Part shown: positions 55,730-64,000 of the stretch, one piece after another
Layout of the letters: every line of letters starts with the position of its first letter
Position numbering within the stretch: position 1 is the first letter of the stretch
From: Paenibacillus xylanexedens
Lineage (GTDB): Bacteria; Bacillota; Bacilli; Paenibacillales; Paenibacillaceae
Assembly: GCF_017874615.1 (NCBI RefSeq)
Contig: NZ_JAGIKV010000005.1
Location: 124,001-188,000 of the forward strand
Direction: 5' to 3'
DNA length: 64,000 nt
Program-made: the position numbers and the translations under genes
Notes under the pieces: model-generated
Told to the model about the DNA's origin: nothing
The model's input: the letters and a program-made list of their open reading frames with translations, nothing else
Database searches by the model: none

Positions 55730-56296
55730 CTACCATCTTCTACGTCCACGCTCACCCCGATAGTCATCATTCAACTCGCCCAGGCGATCGTACGTCTCCT
55801 TATATATCCGAATCACGGCCTGAACTTTGATAAAATCAGCATCTTCCGGTCCAAGTCCCTCCATAAACATTCTCTGAATAATCTGTTGGAAGAACTGCAC
55901 TCTGGCCTCAATCTGTTCTTGCTCAAGCTGTAATATGTCTTCGAAACTGTGGTTCCCTATGTAATCCATCAACTCATCATCAGGACTGGAATAATCTGCG
56001 TTTCTTCGATCTGCAACCCATTCATCCGTCTCATTGGACTGGAGGTTAACACTGGTGCGCAATTGGGATAAGATGATTTTCTCTTTAGCCAACATGACAT
56101 GAAAATCTTTGTTACGGAGCAGCTCAGATACAATCAGACTGCACATTTCACGGTTTTGGATCAGTATGCCGTCAAATGGATGCAGCGTCCACTCCCCGTT
56201 TGCATAATACAGGTTAAAGTTAAAGAACTCACTGCCATATTTGTATTGAATATTAATCTTGGTCTCATCAATAATCTCGAATGAAAAGTCCAGCAT
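55730..56296 (-). CDS. Uncharacterised protein at the end of the TelA cluster (188 aa)
   Basis: The protein starts with strands (FSFEIIDETKINIQYKYGSEFFNFNLYY) and ends in helices with an acidic then arginine-rich tail (RGERGRRRW). ATG 56296 is preferred over 56398 because AAGGAG lies upstream. I recognise no family. It follows the telA gene by 146 nt on the same strand and shares its terminator, so it may be co-expressed and work with the tellurite-type stress proteins; no motif supports a specific role. Confidence 0.6.
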   Translation of the reverse strand: MLDFSFEIIDETKINIQYKYGSEFFNFNLYYANGEWTLHPFDGILIQNREMCSLIVSELLRNKDFHVMLAKEKIILSQLRTSVNLQSNETDEWVADRRNADYSSPDDELMDYIGNHSFEDILQLEQEQIEARVQFFQQIIQRMFMEGLGPEDADFIKVQAVIRIYKETYDRLGELNDDYRGERGRRRW

Positions 56297-56442
56297 GTTC
56301 AGCAAGCTCCTTTGCACAACCCCAGATTTTAACTTCATTCTATCAAATAAATGAAACAAAGAGACGCACTCAGCGTCCCTCGTAGAAAATAAATACATGT
56401 AGTGATGTCCATGCCATATGCAGCGAATCCCTACTCTATTAC

Positions 56443-57546
56443 CTAATCCAGGAAAGACCCTAGTGCGCTGGAATCCGGTTTGTTTTTCTCCGGAATGGCA
56501 GCAGCTTTCGGCCCTTCCAGACCCAGTCGATCACTCATTTTGGCGTTAAGTGTTGTCATCTTGTTGGTATAGTCATTACAGCTCTCGATGATCCGGCGAT
56601 TGGACTGCTCGGACAGATCCAGCGCAGACATCAGATCACCCATCGCCTGATTGACTGCTTCAAGGGACATGGCCGGTTTGGACAACAGTTCATTCGTTTT
56701 CTCTGTTGTTGTCTTCAACAATCTGGCGTTCTCCTTGAATTGATCTTCAATCGTCTTATTCGTAGCTTCCACAGCAGAAATGACCTTCTCCTGATCATTA
56801 AGTGCCATCGCAATCATGGCCGAAACGGTGATCAGATTCGCTGTTTTATCAATGGCATTATTAACGGAATCAATCAGCTTGTCATTGTTATCATTAATGA
56901 TGTCGGTAGCTGCGATCGCCTGATTGTACAGCATGATCATCTCTGTCATGGATTGGGTACGTGTAACCACTTTGCGCAACCCACGCTCCAGATGTGCTTT
57001 ACGATTCTCATTCTCGGGCTTGGCGATCTCGGTTTCAAACAATGCTTTCAATTGATTACCAAAAGAGATTTTGGTCTGCAGATTGTAGATCTCCTGAATG
57101 GAAGAACGTTTCAACTGACGCATATTCACGATGCTTTCTTCCAGGTTGTCCTTGCCGTCCCGCAACCCGTTAATGATGGCATCAATGTTCGTTCGAACGG
57201 ATTGATAACGGTATACATAGTTTTTCAGCGGGCTTTTACGTAACAACTTCCCGACAAAACTCACATTTTTACTCTGCTGCAAACTTTCACATTCATCACG
57301 AAGCTTCAGGATCATGTTTGATACCTCTGCCCGATTCCCCGACATCAGTTCATTGACTGGGCGATCAAGCAGCTTGAGGGTCTGACCTGCTCTCTCTTGT
57401 GTTTTCACGCCCAACTTACCGATATCATCCATTAAGGTATCCAGGTGAGCCGGGTCACTTTGGGACACTTTCTGAATAAGCTGCGTTGCTTCCTGGTTAA
57501 TCCGTTGCTCATCTTCCTGCTTCAACTGAGCCCATTCCGTTGCCAT
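56443..57546 (-). CDS. TelA/YaaN-family toxic anion resistance protein
   Basis: This is a 367-aa, highly helical cytosolic protein of the TelA family, linked to tellurite and other toxic anion tolerance. Almost the whole chain is coiled-coil-like helices; the segment VVTRTQSMTEMIMLYNQAIAATDI with LTVSAMIAMALNDQEKVI-like text near 240 is the family core. It lies 11 nt after the XpaC-like gene; the same pair (xpaC-yaaN) exists in Bacillus subtilis. In Ter-type systems TelA stands beside TerD and the biosynthetic enzymes found here upstream. Confidence 0.93.
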   Translation of the reverse strand: MATEWAQLKQEDEQRINQEATQLIQKVSQSDPAHLDTLMDDIGKLGVKTQERAGQTLKLLDRPVNELMSGNRAEVSNMILKLRDECESLQQSKNVSFVGKLLRKSPLKNYVYRYQSVRTNIDAIINGLRDGKDNLEESIVNMRQLKRSSIQEIYNLQTKISFGNQLKALFETEIAKPENENRKAHLERGLRKVVTRTQSMTEMIMLYNQAIAATDIINDNNDKLIDSVNNAIDKTANLITVSAMIAMALNDQEKVISAVEATNKTIEDQFKENARLLKTTTEKTNELLSKPAMSLEAVNQAMGDLMSALDLSEQSNRRIIESCNDYTNKMTTLNAKMSDRLGLEGPKAAAIPEKNKPDSSALGSFLD

Positions 57547-57557
57547 GCCAATCCCTC

Positions 57558-58310
57558 CTATAATTCAGAGCTGTTATACCGTTGATGTATTAGTTCCGCT
57601 TTGTTCTGGAGCTCCATTAAGTCTTTATGTTCAATCGTTGATACAATATCCGATATCTTGGAATCTACGTCTCGAAGACCATTCAGCAGCATACGCCGAT
57701 TATTGCGTTTCGCTTCTCCACTTAAACGTAGAAATGGATTAATAAAACCGTTCAAATCTTTCAAAATCAGTCTGCGCACCGTATGGTTAATATCCCCATT
57801 GTTTAGCTCCTGAAGGGAAGGAATCACACGCTGCAGACGGGCAAACAACGCCAGTGATTTCTCCACGATCTCATTATCCAGCTCGTTCTTCTGACCTTCG
57901 GAGATAATCATATCCTCCAGAACTTCCAGGTATTCAATCACCGGATCAAATACAGGATCTGGTTCAGTCCGGGAAGGCTTCGCTTGTTCTGTGCCCGCAT
58001 GTTGTGCGGGAGCGGAACTCGAATGGGGCTGTCCCGTAGAAGTCTCATTAACCCCTGTTGGCACTGCGCTCGGTGCTTGTCCCCCGTTCAAGCGGGATGG
58101 TTCATTCCCGATATCTGTGATGGGTACAGGGGCTGATGACGAACCCTCCACCTGTGTGCGTGGCGTGGAACGTGAAGGAATCAATCCCCCGACCACAGTT
58201 GCCAGTGCCGGAATTGCCCACGTGATGACATCCGGTAGAAAGGGACTCGAGATTGCCGCGAGACCATAACCAACCAATGCGCCTATACCTATCTTCGTTT
58301 TCCGTAACAT
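57558..58310 (-). CDS. XpaC-like membrane protein
   Basis: The 250-aa product has two short N-terminal hydrophobic segments (IGIGALVGYGLAAISSPF and VITWAIPALATVVGGLI), a Pro/Ser/Thr-rich linker (about 47-115), and a helical C-terminal domain (from FDPVIEYLEVLEDMI) that matches the XpaC pattern. XpaC was named for hydrolysis of an indolyl phosphate; its true job is unknown. It pairs with the TelA gene 11 nt downstream. A MITE-like element (58347-58553) sits just before it and separates it from the ATP-grasp gene, so its promoter may lie in or after that element. Confidence 0.75.
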   Translation of the reverse strand: MLRKTKIGIGALVGYGLAAISSPFLPDVITWAIPALATVVGGLIPSRSTPRTQVEGSSSAPVPITDIGNEPSRLNGGQAPSAVPTGVNETSTGQPHSSSAPAQHAGTEQAKPSRTEPDPVFDPVIEYLEVLEDMIISEGQKNELDNEIVEKSLALFARLQRVIPSLQELNNGDINHTVRRLILKDLNGFINPFLRLSGEAKRNNRRMLLNGLRDVDSKISDIVSTIEHKDLMELQNKAELIHQRYNSSEL

Positions 58311-58346
58311 TACTTGTCCTCCTGCCTTAACAACACATACAGTGCA

Positions 58347-58553
58347 TATTCAAAAAGTCTGATTTTCAGTACCGAGAAGATGGAATGAAGATAGAAATGG
58401 AGTAGCGGAACGTAGGAAAACTACGTGAGCAACCACAATGTTTCCAAAGGAAACATACTTCGTAAGCCTCCCGCTTATTTCGGCTGAATTTCATATTCGA
58501 TGCTGATGATGCCGTAAGGCATTATTCGTAATCAAAAGTGGACTTTTTGAATA
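58347..58553. repeat. MITE-like element with 13-bp terminal inverted repeats
   Basis: TATTCAAAAAGTC (58347) and GACTTTTTGAATA (58541-58553) are perfect terminal inverted repeats of a 207-bp non-coding element. Inside are three hairpins: ACGTAG-GAAAA-CTACGT, TGTTTCC-AAA-GGAAACA and ATGCC-GTAA-GGCAT. There is no transposase. I recall sequences of this type repeated in Paenibacillus intergenic regions. It fills most of the 305-bp gap between the ATP-grasp and XpaC genes. Confidence 0.75.
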
Positions 58554-58615
58554 ACCTCTTATCCGTATTGTAAAAAAACCATCCAGAAGGTGTCAATGTT
58601 GAGGAAAATTCTCAG

Positions 58616-59665
58616 CTAGACGTGGTGTACTCCGCTTACCTTCTGAACGTCGATTATAAATGGCTGTTCGATATGACTTCCCAGTATGCCAAACTTCGGA
58701 TGAAGTGGTCCAATATCATGGCCAAGTGCAGACTTGACCGCCAGATACGGGAAGTTCACGCCCGACAGACAAGACATGTGCAACCCTCCCGACATACGCG
58801 GATTGATCTCAAGCAGCTTCGGTGTATCCTTGCGATATTTCATCTGAATATTAAAATTATAAGGAATCCGATATACCTCTGCCACATTGCGGGCAATCGC
58901 CAGCAATTCCTCGTTTTCTTCGAGCAAACGCAAACGTCCTCTTTCTTTTCTACGCGGAATAGCCGTTAATAGTTTCCCATTGCGGTCCGAAAGACAATCA
59001 ATGCTGTATTCATATCCTTCCAGTACCTCCATCACCATGACGTTGGGAAAGGACGGAGCAGAAGAGAAAGCGCGCAGGGCATCTTCATACGAAATGGAGT
59101 TAAGCGCATATCCGAACAACTCCTGCAACGGGTCACTCTCATTGTTGATCACCCGGAATCCCATGCCGCCCTCACCATTACATGGTTTGAAGCATACATC
59201 ATGTCCACGTGCACGCAGCGCCTCATAGGCTTGCTGGAATTGGGCAGCATTACTGACCGTGAAATAATCCGGAATCTCCATAATGCCTTTCTCACGCACC
59301 GATTCATAGAAGCGGTCTTTTTCCATTAATTGTTCCAGCAATTCCGTGTCCGAGCATACGATAACCCGTGTACCGATCTCTTCGAACAGGGAGATATGTC
59401 TGCTGATGTCCAGCATGTTCCAGCGTGGAATAAACACATCAATCTGATGACGACGGCAAAAGTCGAGGCAAAAATCTACATATTCCCGACCTGTTACACG
59501 CGGTTCAACTTCTGCAACATCACAGCCCTGTAATGCCATGTGTCCCGGATCAGGATGAGTACCGTAGATCTCAAATTCCATACCGTCCTCATTGTCCCGA
59601 ATCGCATTCATATAATGATACGTTACAGAGAACCAACGGTTGAAGTAAATCTTCATTTTTTTCAT
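58616..59665 (-). CDS. ATP-grasp ligase of the Ter-type biosynthetic cluster
   Basis: This is a 349-aa ATP-grasp enzyme. The middle holds the ATP-binding lysine and glycine loop (VCFKPCNGEGGMGFRV), VMEVLEGYEYSIDCL gives the hinge, and LLEINPRMSGGLHMSC is the metal-binding end of the fold. It would join a carboxyl group to an amine or thiol. Its ATG follows the HAD stop codon directly (TAA then ATG). In the Ter-associated operons described by comparative genomics, such a ligase acts with the phosphoribosyltransferase, HAD and CitE-like enzymes to make a nucleoside-like metabolite. Confidence 0.88.
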   Translation of the reverse strand: MKKMKIYFNRWFSVTYHYMNAIRDNEDGMEFEIYGTHPDPGHMALQGCDVAEVEPRVTGREYVDFCLDFCRRHQIDVFIPRWNMLDISRHISLFEEIGTRVIVCSDTELLEQLMEKDRFYESVREKGIMEIPDYFTVSNAAQFQQAYEALRARGHDVCFKPCNGEGGMGFRVINNESDPLQELFGYALNSISYEDALRAFSSAPSFPNVMVMEVLEGYEYSIDCLSDRNGKLLTAIPRRKERGRLRLLEENEELLAIARNVAEVYRIPYNFNIQMKYRKDTPKLLEINPRMSGGLHMSCLSGVNFPYLAVKSALGHDIGPLHPKFGILGSHIEQPFIIDVQKVSGVHHV

Positions 59666-60517
59666 TTATACGGTCTCCCTTATCTCGGCATGGTCTATCT
59701 GGGTCTGTTGATCGTTATGAATACGGTGAACGTAATCGAGAATCTCATCTGCTGCAAAAGCACCGAATTGTTTCGTAAATTGATACGGTACCTGCTCAGG
59801 TACACGCTGTCTCTCCACATGTAACTCTCCGTGGGACGGAGCAATGGCATGCTGCGCAAAGTCCAGCAAACAACGATCCAGCAACGAGTCACCTGAAGCA
59901 ATCACAGGCACATCACCGATGCGTTGCCTAATATGCTCCACTGCAGCTCGTTTGTTCACGGCCGAAGGCACCAGATAGAGCTTCCGACCCTGAATCGAAC
60001 TCTCCCATCCCAGCGTCTCTAACACCCGAATCTTGTCCGCAATGCGTTCCATTGGAAGCTTGTCACGTTCAATTAACAGTGCATAGAACAGCTCATCACA
60101 CAATCGCTGATTAATTACCCACTCCGGGCTCAGCACATCGTCAAATAAATCCAGGATCTCTTCAGGAGCAGCTGCCTGCTGACGAAGCAATGAACGGATG
60201 TGCAGATTCCATTCATCATCCACCTGACCGTCAACAATGATGTTACCACCATTACTTGTCACCGCATATTTCGGAATACATTCGGTCTGAAAAATGTGAA
60301 TGCGCCGATACTGCTCCACGGTACGTGTAGTCACAGGCATAAATACAATGTCTTGTGGCAAAGACTGCAACCGCTCCAGTGCATATGCTGACATAAAAGC
60401 GGACAACTTGCCGTTAATCCACTCTGCGGGAACAAGTCCCGGTGTATCTTCGGGAATACGGAGCGCACGACGGGAGTACACCAGCGTCTGGTCCAGATCA
60501 CTTGCGTAGATCATCAT
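59666..60517 (-). CDS. HAD-superfamily hydrolase of the Ter-type cluster
   Basis: This 283-aa HAD phosphatase has motif I ASDLDQTLVYS (nucleophile and acid Asp), motif II MPVTTRTVEQY, and the last motif VIASGDSLLDRCLLD with the metal-binding Asp residues. The cap domain in between is of the sucrose-phosphatase-like type. It would remove a phosphate from the ribosylated product of the pathway. Two ATGs stand in a row behind GGAGGAGA (60517, 60514); the first overlaps the StiP stop. Confidence 0.88.
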   Translation of the reverse strand: MMIYASDLDQTLVYSRRALRIPEDTPGLVPAEWINGKLSAFMSAYALERLQSLPQDIVFMPVTTRTVEQYRRIHIFQTECIPKYAVTSNGGNIIVDGQVDDEWNLHIRSLLRQQAAAPEEILDLFDDVLSPEWVINQRLCDELFYALLIERDKLPMERIADKIRVLETLGWESSIQGRKLYLVPSAVNKRAAVEHIRQRIGDVPVIASGDSLLDRCLLDFAQHAIAPSHGELHVERQRVPEQVPYQFTKQFGAFAADEILDYVHRIHNDQQTQIDHAEIRETV

Positions 60518-61665
60518 TCTCCTCCACCTCCCAGGGATTGAATAATGCCGCAACAAGAATAGGTTAATCCGGGATATACCTCAACCGGCACATTTCTGTC
60601 TCTGGCGAGCATCATGATATGTTGCAAATCCGGATTATCCAGTCGATCCACAAGAATTTTCCAGGGGACCCGGCGCAATAACACTCGGGTTGTTTCTCCG
60701 ATTCCAGGTTTGATCAGATTGATGTTGGCAATGCCAAAGGATTGCTGGATGGCCTCGATATCCTGCCAGCCTTTCCAGGTGATTTCCGAAGTATCAGTAG
60801 CATTGTCGTCCGAGCGAATCTCCACTTGGTCCATCATCTGCGGAAAATGCTGAGCAATAGTATCCACGTATTCGGTCGACACATCCGCAGAGGACCATTC
60901 ACGATACCATTTGGCCCCGTGAAAATCTGCCGGCCCAATCAGATCATCCCGAAGTACTGTACGGCTCACGAGTCCCGAGACGGTGGAATTCAGACAAGCA
61001 CTAGGAATAAGATAATCTTCCCTTGTCCCAAAAGTTCCTGAACATTGCCCCGGATCAGCCAACACAGCAAGATCATCATCAAGACTTACGCCATAAGTCC
61101 GTTCCATTTGGTCACAGGACTCTTTCAGCACTTTGCGAATAGCCCCTTTGCCTGTCCAACCATCTACAAACTGAATGGCTGTTTCCAGACCATGCTGCTG
61201 TAAAATATATAAAATTGCGTTCTCGTCCATACCCTTGCCACGGATAATAGAAATGCTATAATGCGGAATCGTCACTTTGTATTTCAATTCAATATAACGT
61301 TTGATCAGGATGCCCACAGGTGTTCCGGCTCGAGCCAGAGATACTAGTACCAGATTCAGTCCCCTGCGCTCTACAATCTTCTCAGCCACAATAGCGGTAT
61401 GACGCGCGATTCTTGCAGCGGATTGTTCCAGCGTCTGATGAAACAGCTCGATGTATTCTGCTGTGGGCTGATATTCCACGGGCAGCATCTCCGAATAATG
61501 AACCCCGGATTGGATCGCCTGCTCCCGCTCACCCGTTCCCTTTTCCAGATCAACATGGCTGATATCCTTCAGTAGGAAAACAACGTCCGATGCAGCATAA
61601 CTGCCCATCTGTTCGGGAGACGGAATCTCACGTTGTCTGATTAGCTCCAGTGTAGTTATGTTCAT
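60514..61665 (-). CDS. StiP-family cysteine protease-like protein of the Ter-type cluster
   Basis: The 383-aa protein matches the family now called StiP (formerly linked to a PELOTA-like RNA-binding domain), found almost only in tellurite-type operons. The landmarks are LVLVSLARAGTPVGILIKRY, HYSISIIRGKGMDENA, the D-P-G-x-C segment LADPGQCSGTFGTREDYLIPSACLNST, and a C-terminal ELKN-like fold ending in SCCGIIQSLGG (short parts shown only as guides). The start at 61665 overlaps the phosphoribosyltransferase stop by ATGA. The biochemical role is predicted only from these operons. Confidence 0.87.
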   Translation of the reverse strand: MNITTLELIRQREIPSPEQMGSYAASDVVFLLKDISHVDLEKGTGEREQAIQSGVHYSEMLPVEYQPTAEYIELFHQTLEQSAARIARHTAIVAEKIVERRGLNLVLVSLARAGTPVGILIKRYIELKYKVTIPHYSISIIRGKGMDENAILYILQQHGLETAIQFVDGWTGKGAIRKVLKESCDQMERTYGVSLDDDLAVLADPGQCSGTFGTREDYLIPSACLNSTVSGLVSRTVLRDDLIGPADFHGAKWYREWSSADVSTEYVDTIAQHFPQMMDQVEIRSDDNATDTSEITWKGWQDIEAIQQSFGIANINLIKPGIGETTRVLLRRVPWKILVDRLDNPDLQHIMMLARDRNVPVEVYPGLTYSCCGIIQSLGGGGE

Positions 61666-63095
61666 TGCTCGTTGTCCCCTGTCTTCTCTGGCAAGCCGCA
61701 ATATACGATATGAATGTGTCCGCACCCCAACTGCCCCAGTACCTTCAACATCGGTTCCATTCGTTCTTCGGACATCTGTCTCTCCAGCAGAACAAAAATC
61801 TCGTCATACTGTCCCGGGGCGATGTTATAGATAAAGTTATGAACGGATGCGTCTTCCGGTGAGGCATATCCGGCACCACTACGAACAGCATATCCTGGAG
61901 CCGGATGTGTATGGATTGGACTGCGGGTAGTGGATTGATACAACACGCCTTCTCCCATCTCGGCAGCAATACGCATCGGAATGTACATGAACTCCCCTGT
62001 TCCCATCACCAAAGTCCGTTCTCCCGTACGCTGCGTCCGAAGCCGTTCTGCAATCCGGCTAATCTCCTGGCGCAATTCGCCATTATGACGGGATTGCATA
62101 CCAAACCTGCCCGTATGTTGGACGTAGCTCGCTGTGCTGCGTTTGCCTTCACCATCCTCCGAAGTGGCATGTAGCTGTTCGAAGTCATCGGCAACGGTAG
62201 AAGTCTGAAGCGTTACGGCAGGATGAAATAGCTGCTCATCTTGCTGTGTTGGTTCCAACTGTGGAGTACCCACTACTTCAATGCGACCCTTCAACAGGCT
62301 TAACGGTGTAATGGTAATCCCCAGTTCAGCTTCCAGTTCGGCAAACCGAAGTTCGTCCGCTTCCGTACGCCAGTCCAACAGCGAAGCAATCACATATTGC
62401 TTCCGGGGGTATCTGGCCTGAATATCCCGAATGATATTCAACGTCGTTTTGCCCGTCGTAATCTCGTCGTCCACCAGAACAATCGGGCCCTCTCCTGCAA
62501 AAGCTTCATGATCCAACGCATAACAACGATGAGCCATCGCATGGGAATGTTCTTCTTCAAATTGAATATCTGGATGCATCGCTGGAACATACTCGCGAGT
62601 GGTGTGAATATAAGAAGCTTGATCAGCAAACATCTCGTACATGCTGTGACCCAACGCTGTAGCGGTCTCGGCAAAACCAACAAAACGAATCGTTTCCGGC
62701 AAACTCAAGCTTTCTTGCAACAGCATGTTGTACACTTGCCGGGCTTGTTGGGGATCAATCAGCCCCTCGACCATTTCCCGTTTCCACTCGGTGATCTGAA
62801 CTTTCGTCTCTTCCGTCTTTTCAGTCAGGTGCTCATATAACAGAACAGCCAATGCCGCGCCACTCAGAAGCGAGGTATACGGGTTAACCGGGATGTGCTT
62901 GCCCAGCAGTTTGCTTACAAACAGAAATGAACGTTTCTTATTGATGCGTGCAGCCATGGAAAATAGAGATTCTAGTGGAAGTTGCAGCGGGTTATGTGTA
63001 ACCTGAACGTTCAGACTGAATTGATCAAGAATTGGGAACGTAGTTATGTTGTTGTTCGTGCTTGGGCAAGAGCCCGACAAAATGCTGCTGTTCAT
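61662..63095 (-). CDS. Phosphoribosyltransferase-TRSP fusion of the Ter-type cluster
   Basis: This is a 477-aa protein. The N-terminal two thirds is a phosphoribosyltransferase with the PRPP loop VLVDDEITTGKT (206-217) and the FVGFAETATALGHSM segment. The C-terminal third carries the TRSP domain (GTGEFMYIPMRIA, STTRSPIH). It would attach ribose phosphate to an unknown base-like precursor. ATG 63095 has a GGGGTG site 5 nt before; ATG 63107 has none. It overlaps the end of the CitE-like gene by 71 nt, so the pair is coupled. Confidence 0.9.
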   Translation of the reverse strand: MNSSILSGSCPSTNNNITTFPILDQFSLNVQVTHNPLQLPLESLFSMAARINKKRSFLFVSKLLGKHIPVNPYTSLLSGAALAVLLYEHLTEKTEETKVQITEWKREMVEGLIDPQQARQVYNMLLQESLSLPETIRFVGFAETATALGHSMYEMFADQASYIHTTREYVPAMHPDIQFEEEHSHAMAHRCYALDHEAFAGEGPIVLVDDEITTGKTTLNIIRDIQARYPRKQYVIASLLDWRTEADELRFAELEAELGITITPLSLLKGRIEVVGTPQLEPTQQDEQLFHPAVTLQTSTVADDFEQLHATSEDGEGKRSTASYVQHTGRFGMQSRHNGELRQEISRIAERLRTQRTGERTLVMGTGEFMYIPMRIAAEMGEGVLYQSTTRSPIHTHPAPGYAVRSGAGYASPEDASVHNFIYNIAPGQYDEIFVLLERQMSEERMEPMLKVLGQLGCGHIHIVYCGLPEKTGDNEQ

Positions 63096-64000
63096 GTAAC
63101 ACCCCATATATTTGTGATCGGATTAGAATTCGATTCGCCCAGCTCAAGTGTGGTTTAATCTCATTCATTTTGTTATAGTAATTACTTTTGAACACACCCA
63201 GGCTACCGTCATTACGGGCGATGATGTCTTGGGCATCGGAATATTCCTCATGTGTAACAACGTACATCGCTTGTACGGGCTTAATATGAGAAGGATGAAT
63301 GATCGTTTTGCCTACAATTCCATTTTCCTTGTCCATCATGACTTCACGCATCAATCCATCCATTGTATTCGTAATATATTTCATTCTCAGATGCAGCCCT
63401 GATTTGCCCAGGGTTTCTTCGAATGGAGTCTGTCGTAATTGAGGTTTGAACACGCGCTCCCGCTGACTGAAATATTCCCAGACAGGACCTGAGATCACAT
63501 AGGGCTTGTCCATTCGTCCAAACAGATTGATAATATCCGAGATGCAGTCACGGATCGTGGCGATATCGTATATGGTCAATTCCGGGCTTCGGCGTAGTCC
63601 AAACAGGCTGGAGAAATCGGTCGCACCAATGCGTACATTGAGCACATATTCAACATTTTCATCGAGGATGTTACGAAGGCCCAGTAAGGTCTCCCAACGT
63701 GTCTCCCGATATATAATTGAAGCCGTTTCCAATATAGGCATTCCATAGAGAACGGGATAATGATCCGGTTTCCGTTGATTATAACTGCGGATCTGGTCGA
63801 AATAGGCTCTTCCATTGCCCACACAAAACTTGGGCAATGCCACGCCTGTCAGCATGGACACCAATTCTCCCAACGTATCAATGAGACGTTCCAACTGTTG
63901 TGGTGAACGTACACGAGCAAACAGAAGAGGCATTTGATCCTGACTCAGCATGCCTGTCTCCATATAAGTCATCAGTTGAGTTAGATGCTGTACCAGACAC
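63025..64000 (-). CDS. CitE-like HpcH/HpaI lyase of the Ter-type cluster (5' end outside window)
   Basis: The frame stays open to the window edge: codons before ATG 63972 read LVQHLTQL in good continuity, so the true start lies beyond 64000. The visible 315 or more residues match the HpcH/HpaI aldolase/citrate-lyase beta fold: LLFARVRSPQQLERL, NVRIGATDFSSLFGLRR (metal and substrate Arg region) and KTIIHPSHIKPV. It would make or split an acyl precursor of the pathway. A TerD gene or more Ter genes would be expected further right. Confidence 0.88.
   Translation of the reverse strand, partial: CLVQHLTQLMTYMETGMLSQDQMPLLFARVRSPQQLERLIDTLGELVSMLTGVALPKFCVGNGRAYFDQIRSYNQRKPDHYPVLYGMPILETASIIYRETRWETLLGLRNILDENVEYVLNVRIGATDFSSLFGLRRSPELTIYDIATIRDCISDIINLFGRMDKPYVISGPVWEYFSQRERVFKPQLRQTPFEETLGKSGLHLRMKYITNTMDGLMREVMMDKENGIVGKTIIHPSHIKPVQAMYVVTHEEYSDAQDIIARNDGSLGVFKSNYYNKMNEIKPHLSWANRILIRSQIYGVLHEQQHFVGLLPKHEQQHNYVPNS

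Overview
The window looks like a Paenibacillus chromosome (Bacillota). Genes carry strong GGAGG-type ribosome binding sites with occasional TTG/GTG starts and hairpin-plus-T-run terminators, and the gene set includes secreted plant-polysaccharide enzymes (a GH6 cellulase with CBM3 and a PL11 rhamnogalacturonan lyase), a xpaC-yaaN-like pair and a Ter-type biosynthetic operon. No rRNA or tRNA gene was recognised.

Positions 1-17191 hold a complete type I-C CRISPR-Cas locus on the minus strand: cas3, then cas5c-cas8c-cas7-cas4-cas1-cas2, then array A1 (39 full repeats plus one cut by the window edge). Two more arrays lie upstream of cas3: mini-array A3 (two repeats plus a decayed one, 32-nt repeat form) and large array A2 (42 repeats). 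A1, A2 and A3 have related leaders sharing one conserved inverted-repeat block. Two spacers, one in A1 and one in A2, overlap by 14 nt and together reveal the TTC PAM, so both arrays were fed by the same adaptation machinery.

The most notable object is in the 223-bp gap between cas5c and cas3. A divergent, crRNA-like RNA gene (about 8484-8571, plus strand) has an extended -10 promoter, one degenerate I-C repeat, a spacer-like segment and an intrinsic terminator. The first 11 nt of its spacer, and 14 of the first 15, match a site next to a perfect TTC PAM that overlaps the likely -10 region of the cas5-to-cas2 promoter. This is the layout of a CreR-type RNA through which Cascade represses its own operon.

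Positions 11.6-14.1 kb hold small accessory genes and a decayed CRISPR relic. Positions 17.3-27.2 kb hold tetR-yhgE, a polar amino-acid ABC importer, a GH4 glycosidase and an AraC regulator. Positions 27.4-34.4 kb hold a phosphatase, the PL11 lyase and the GH6 cellulase; the two enzyme genes have unusual leader regions. Positions 34.4-41.2 kb hold a MacB/YknXYZ-type efflux pump followed by a two-component system with a membrane-anchored accessory protein. Positions 41.4-51.5 kb hold a sigma factor, a large secreted OB-fold protein, a phosphonate-type ABC importer (phnCDEE) and a divergent cytosolic 5'-nucleotidase-like phosphoesterase. Positions 51.7-55.4 kb hold a two-subunit ABC exporter. 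From 55.7 kb to the end runs a Ter-associated cluster (CitE-like lyase, phosphoribosyltransferase, StiP, HAD, ATP-grasp, XpaC, TelA), interrupted by a MITE-like element and cut off by the window edge.
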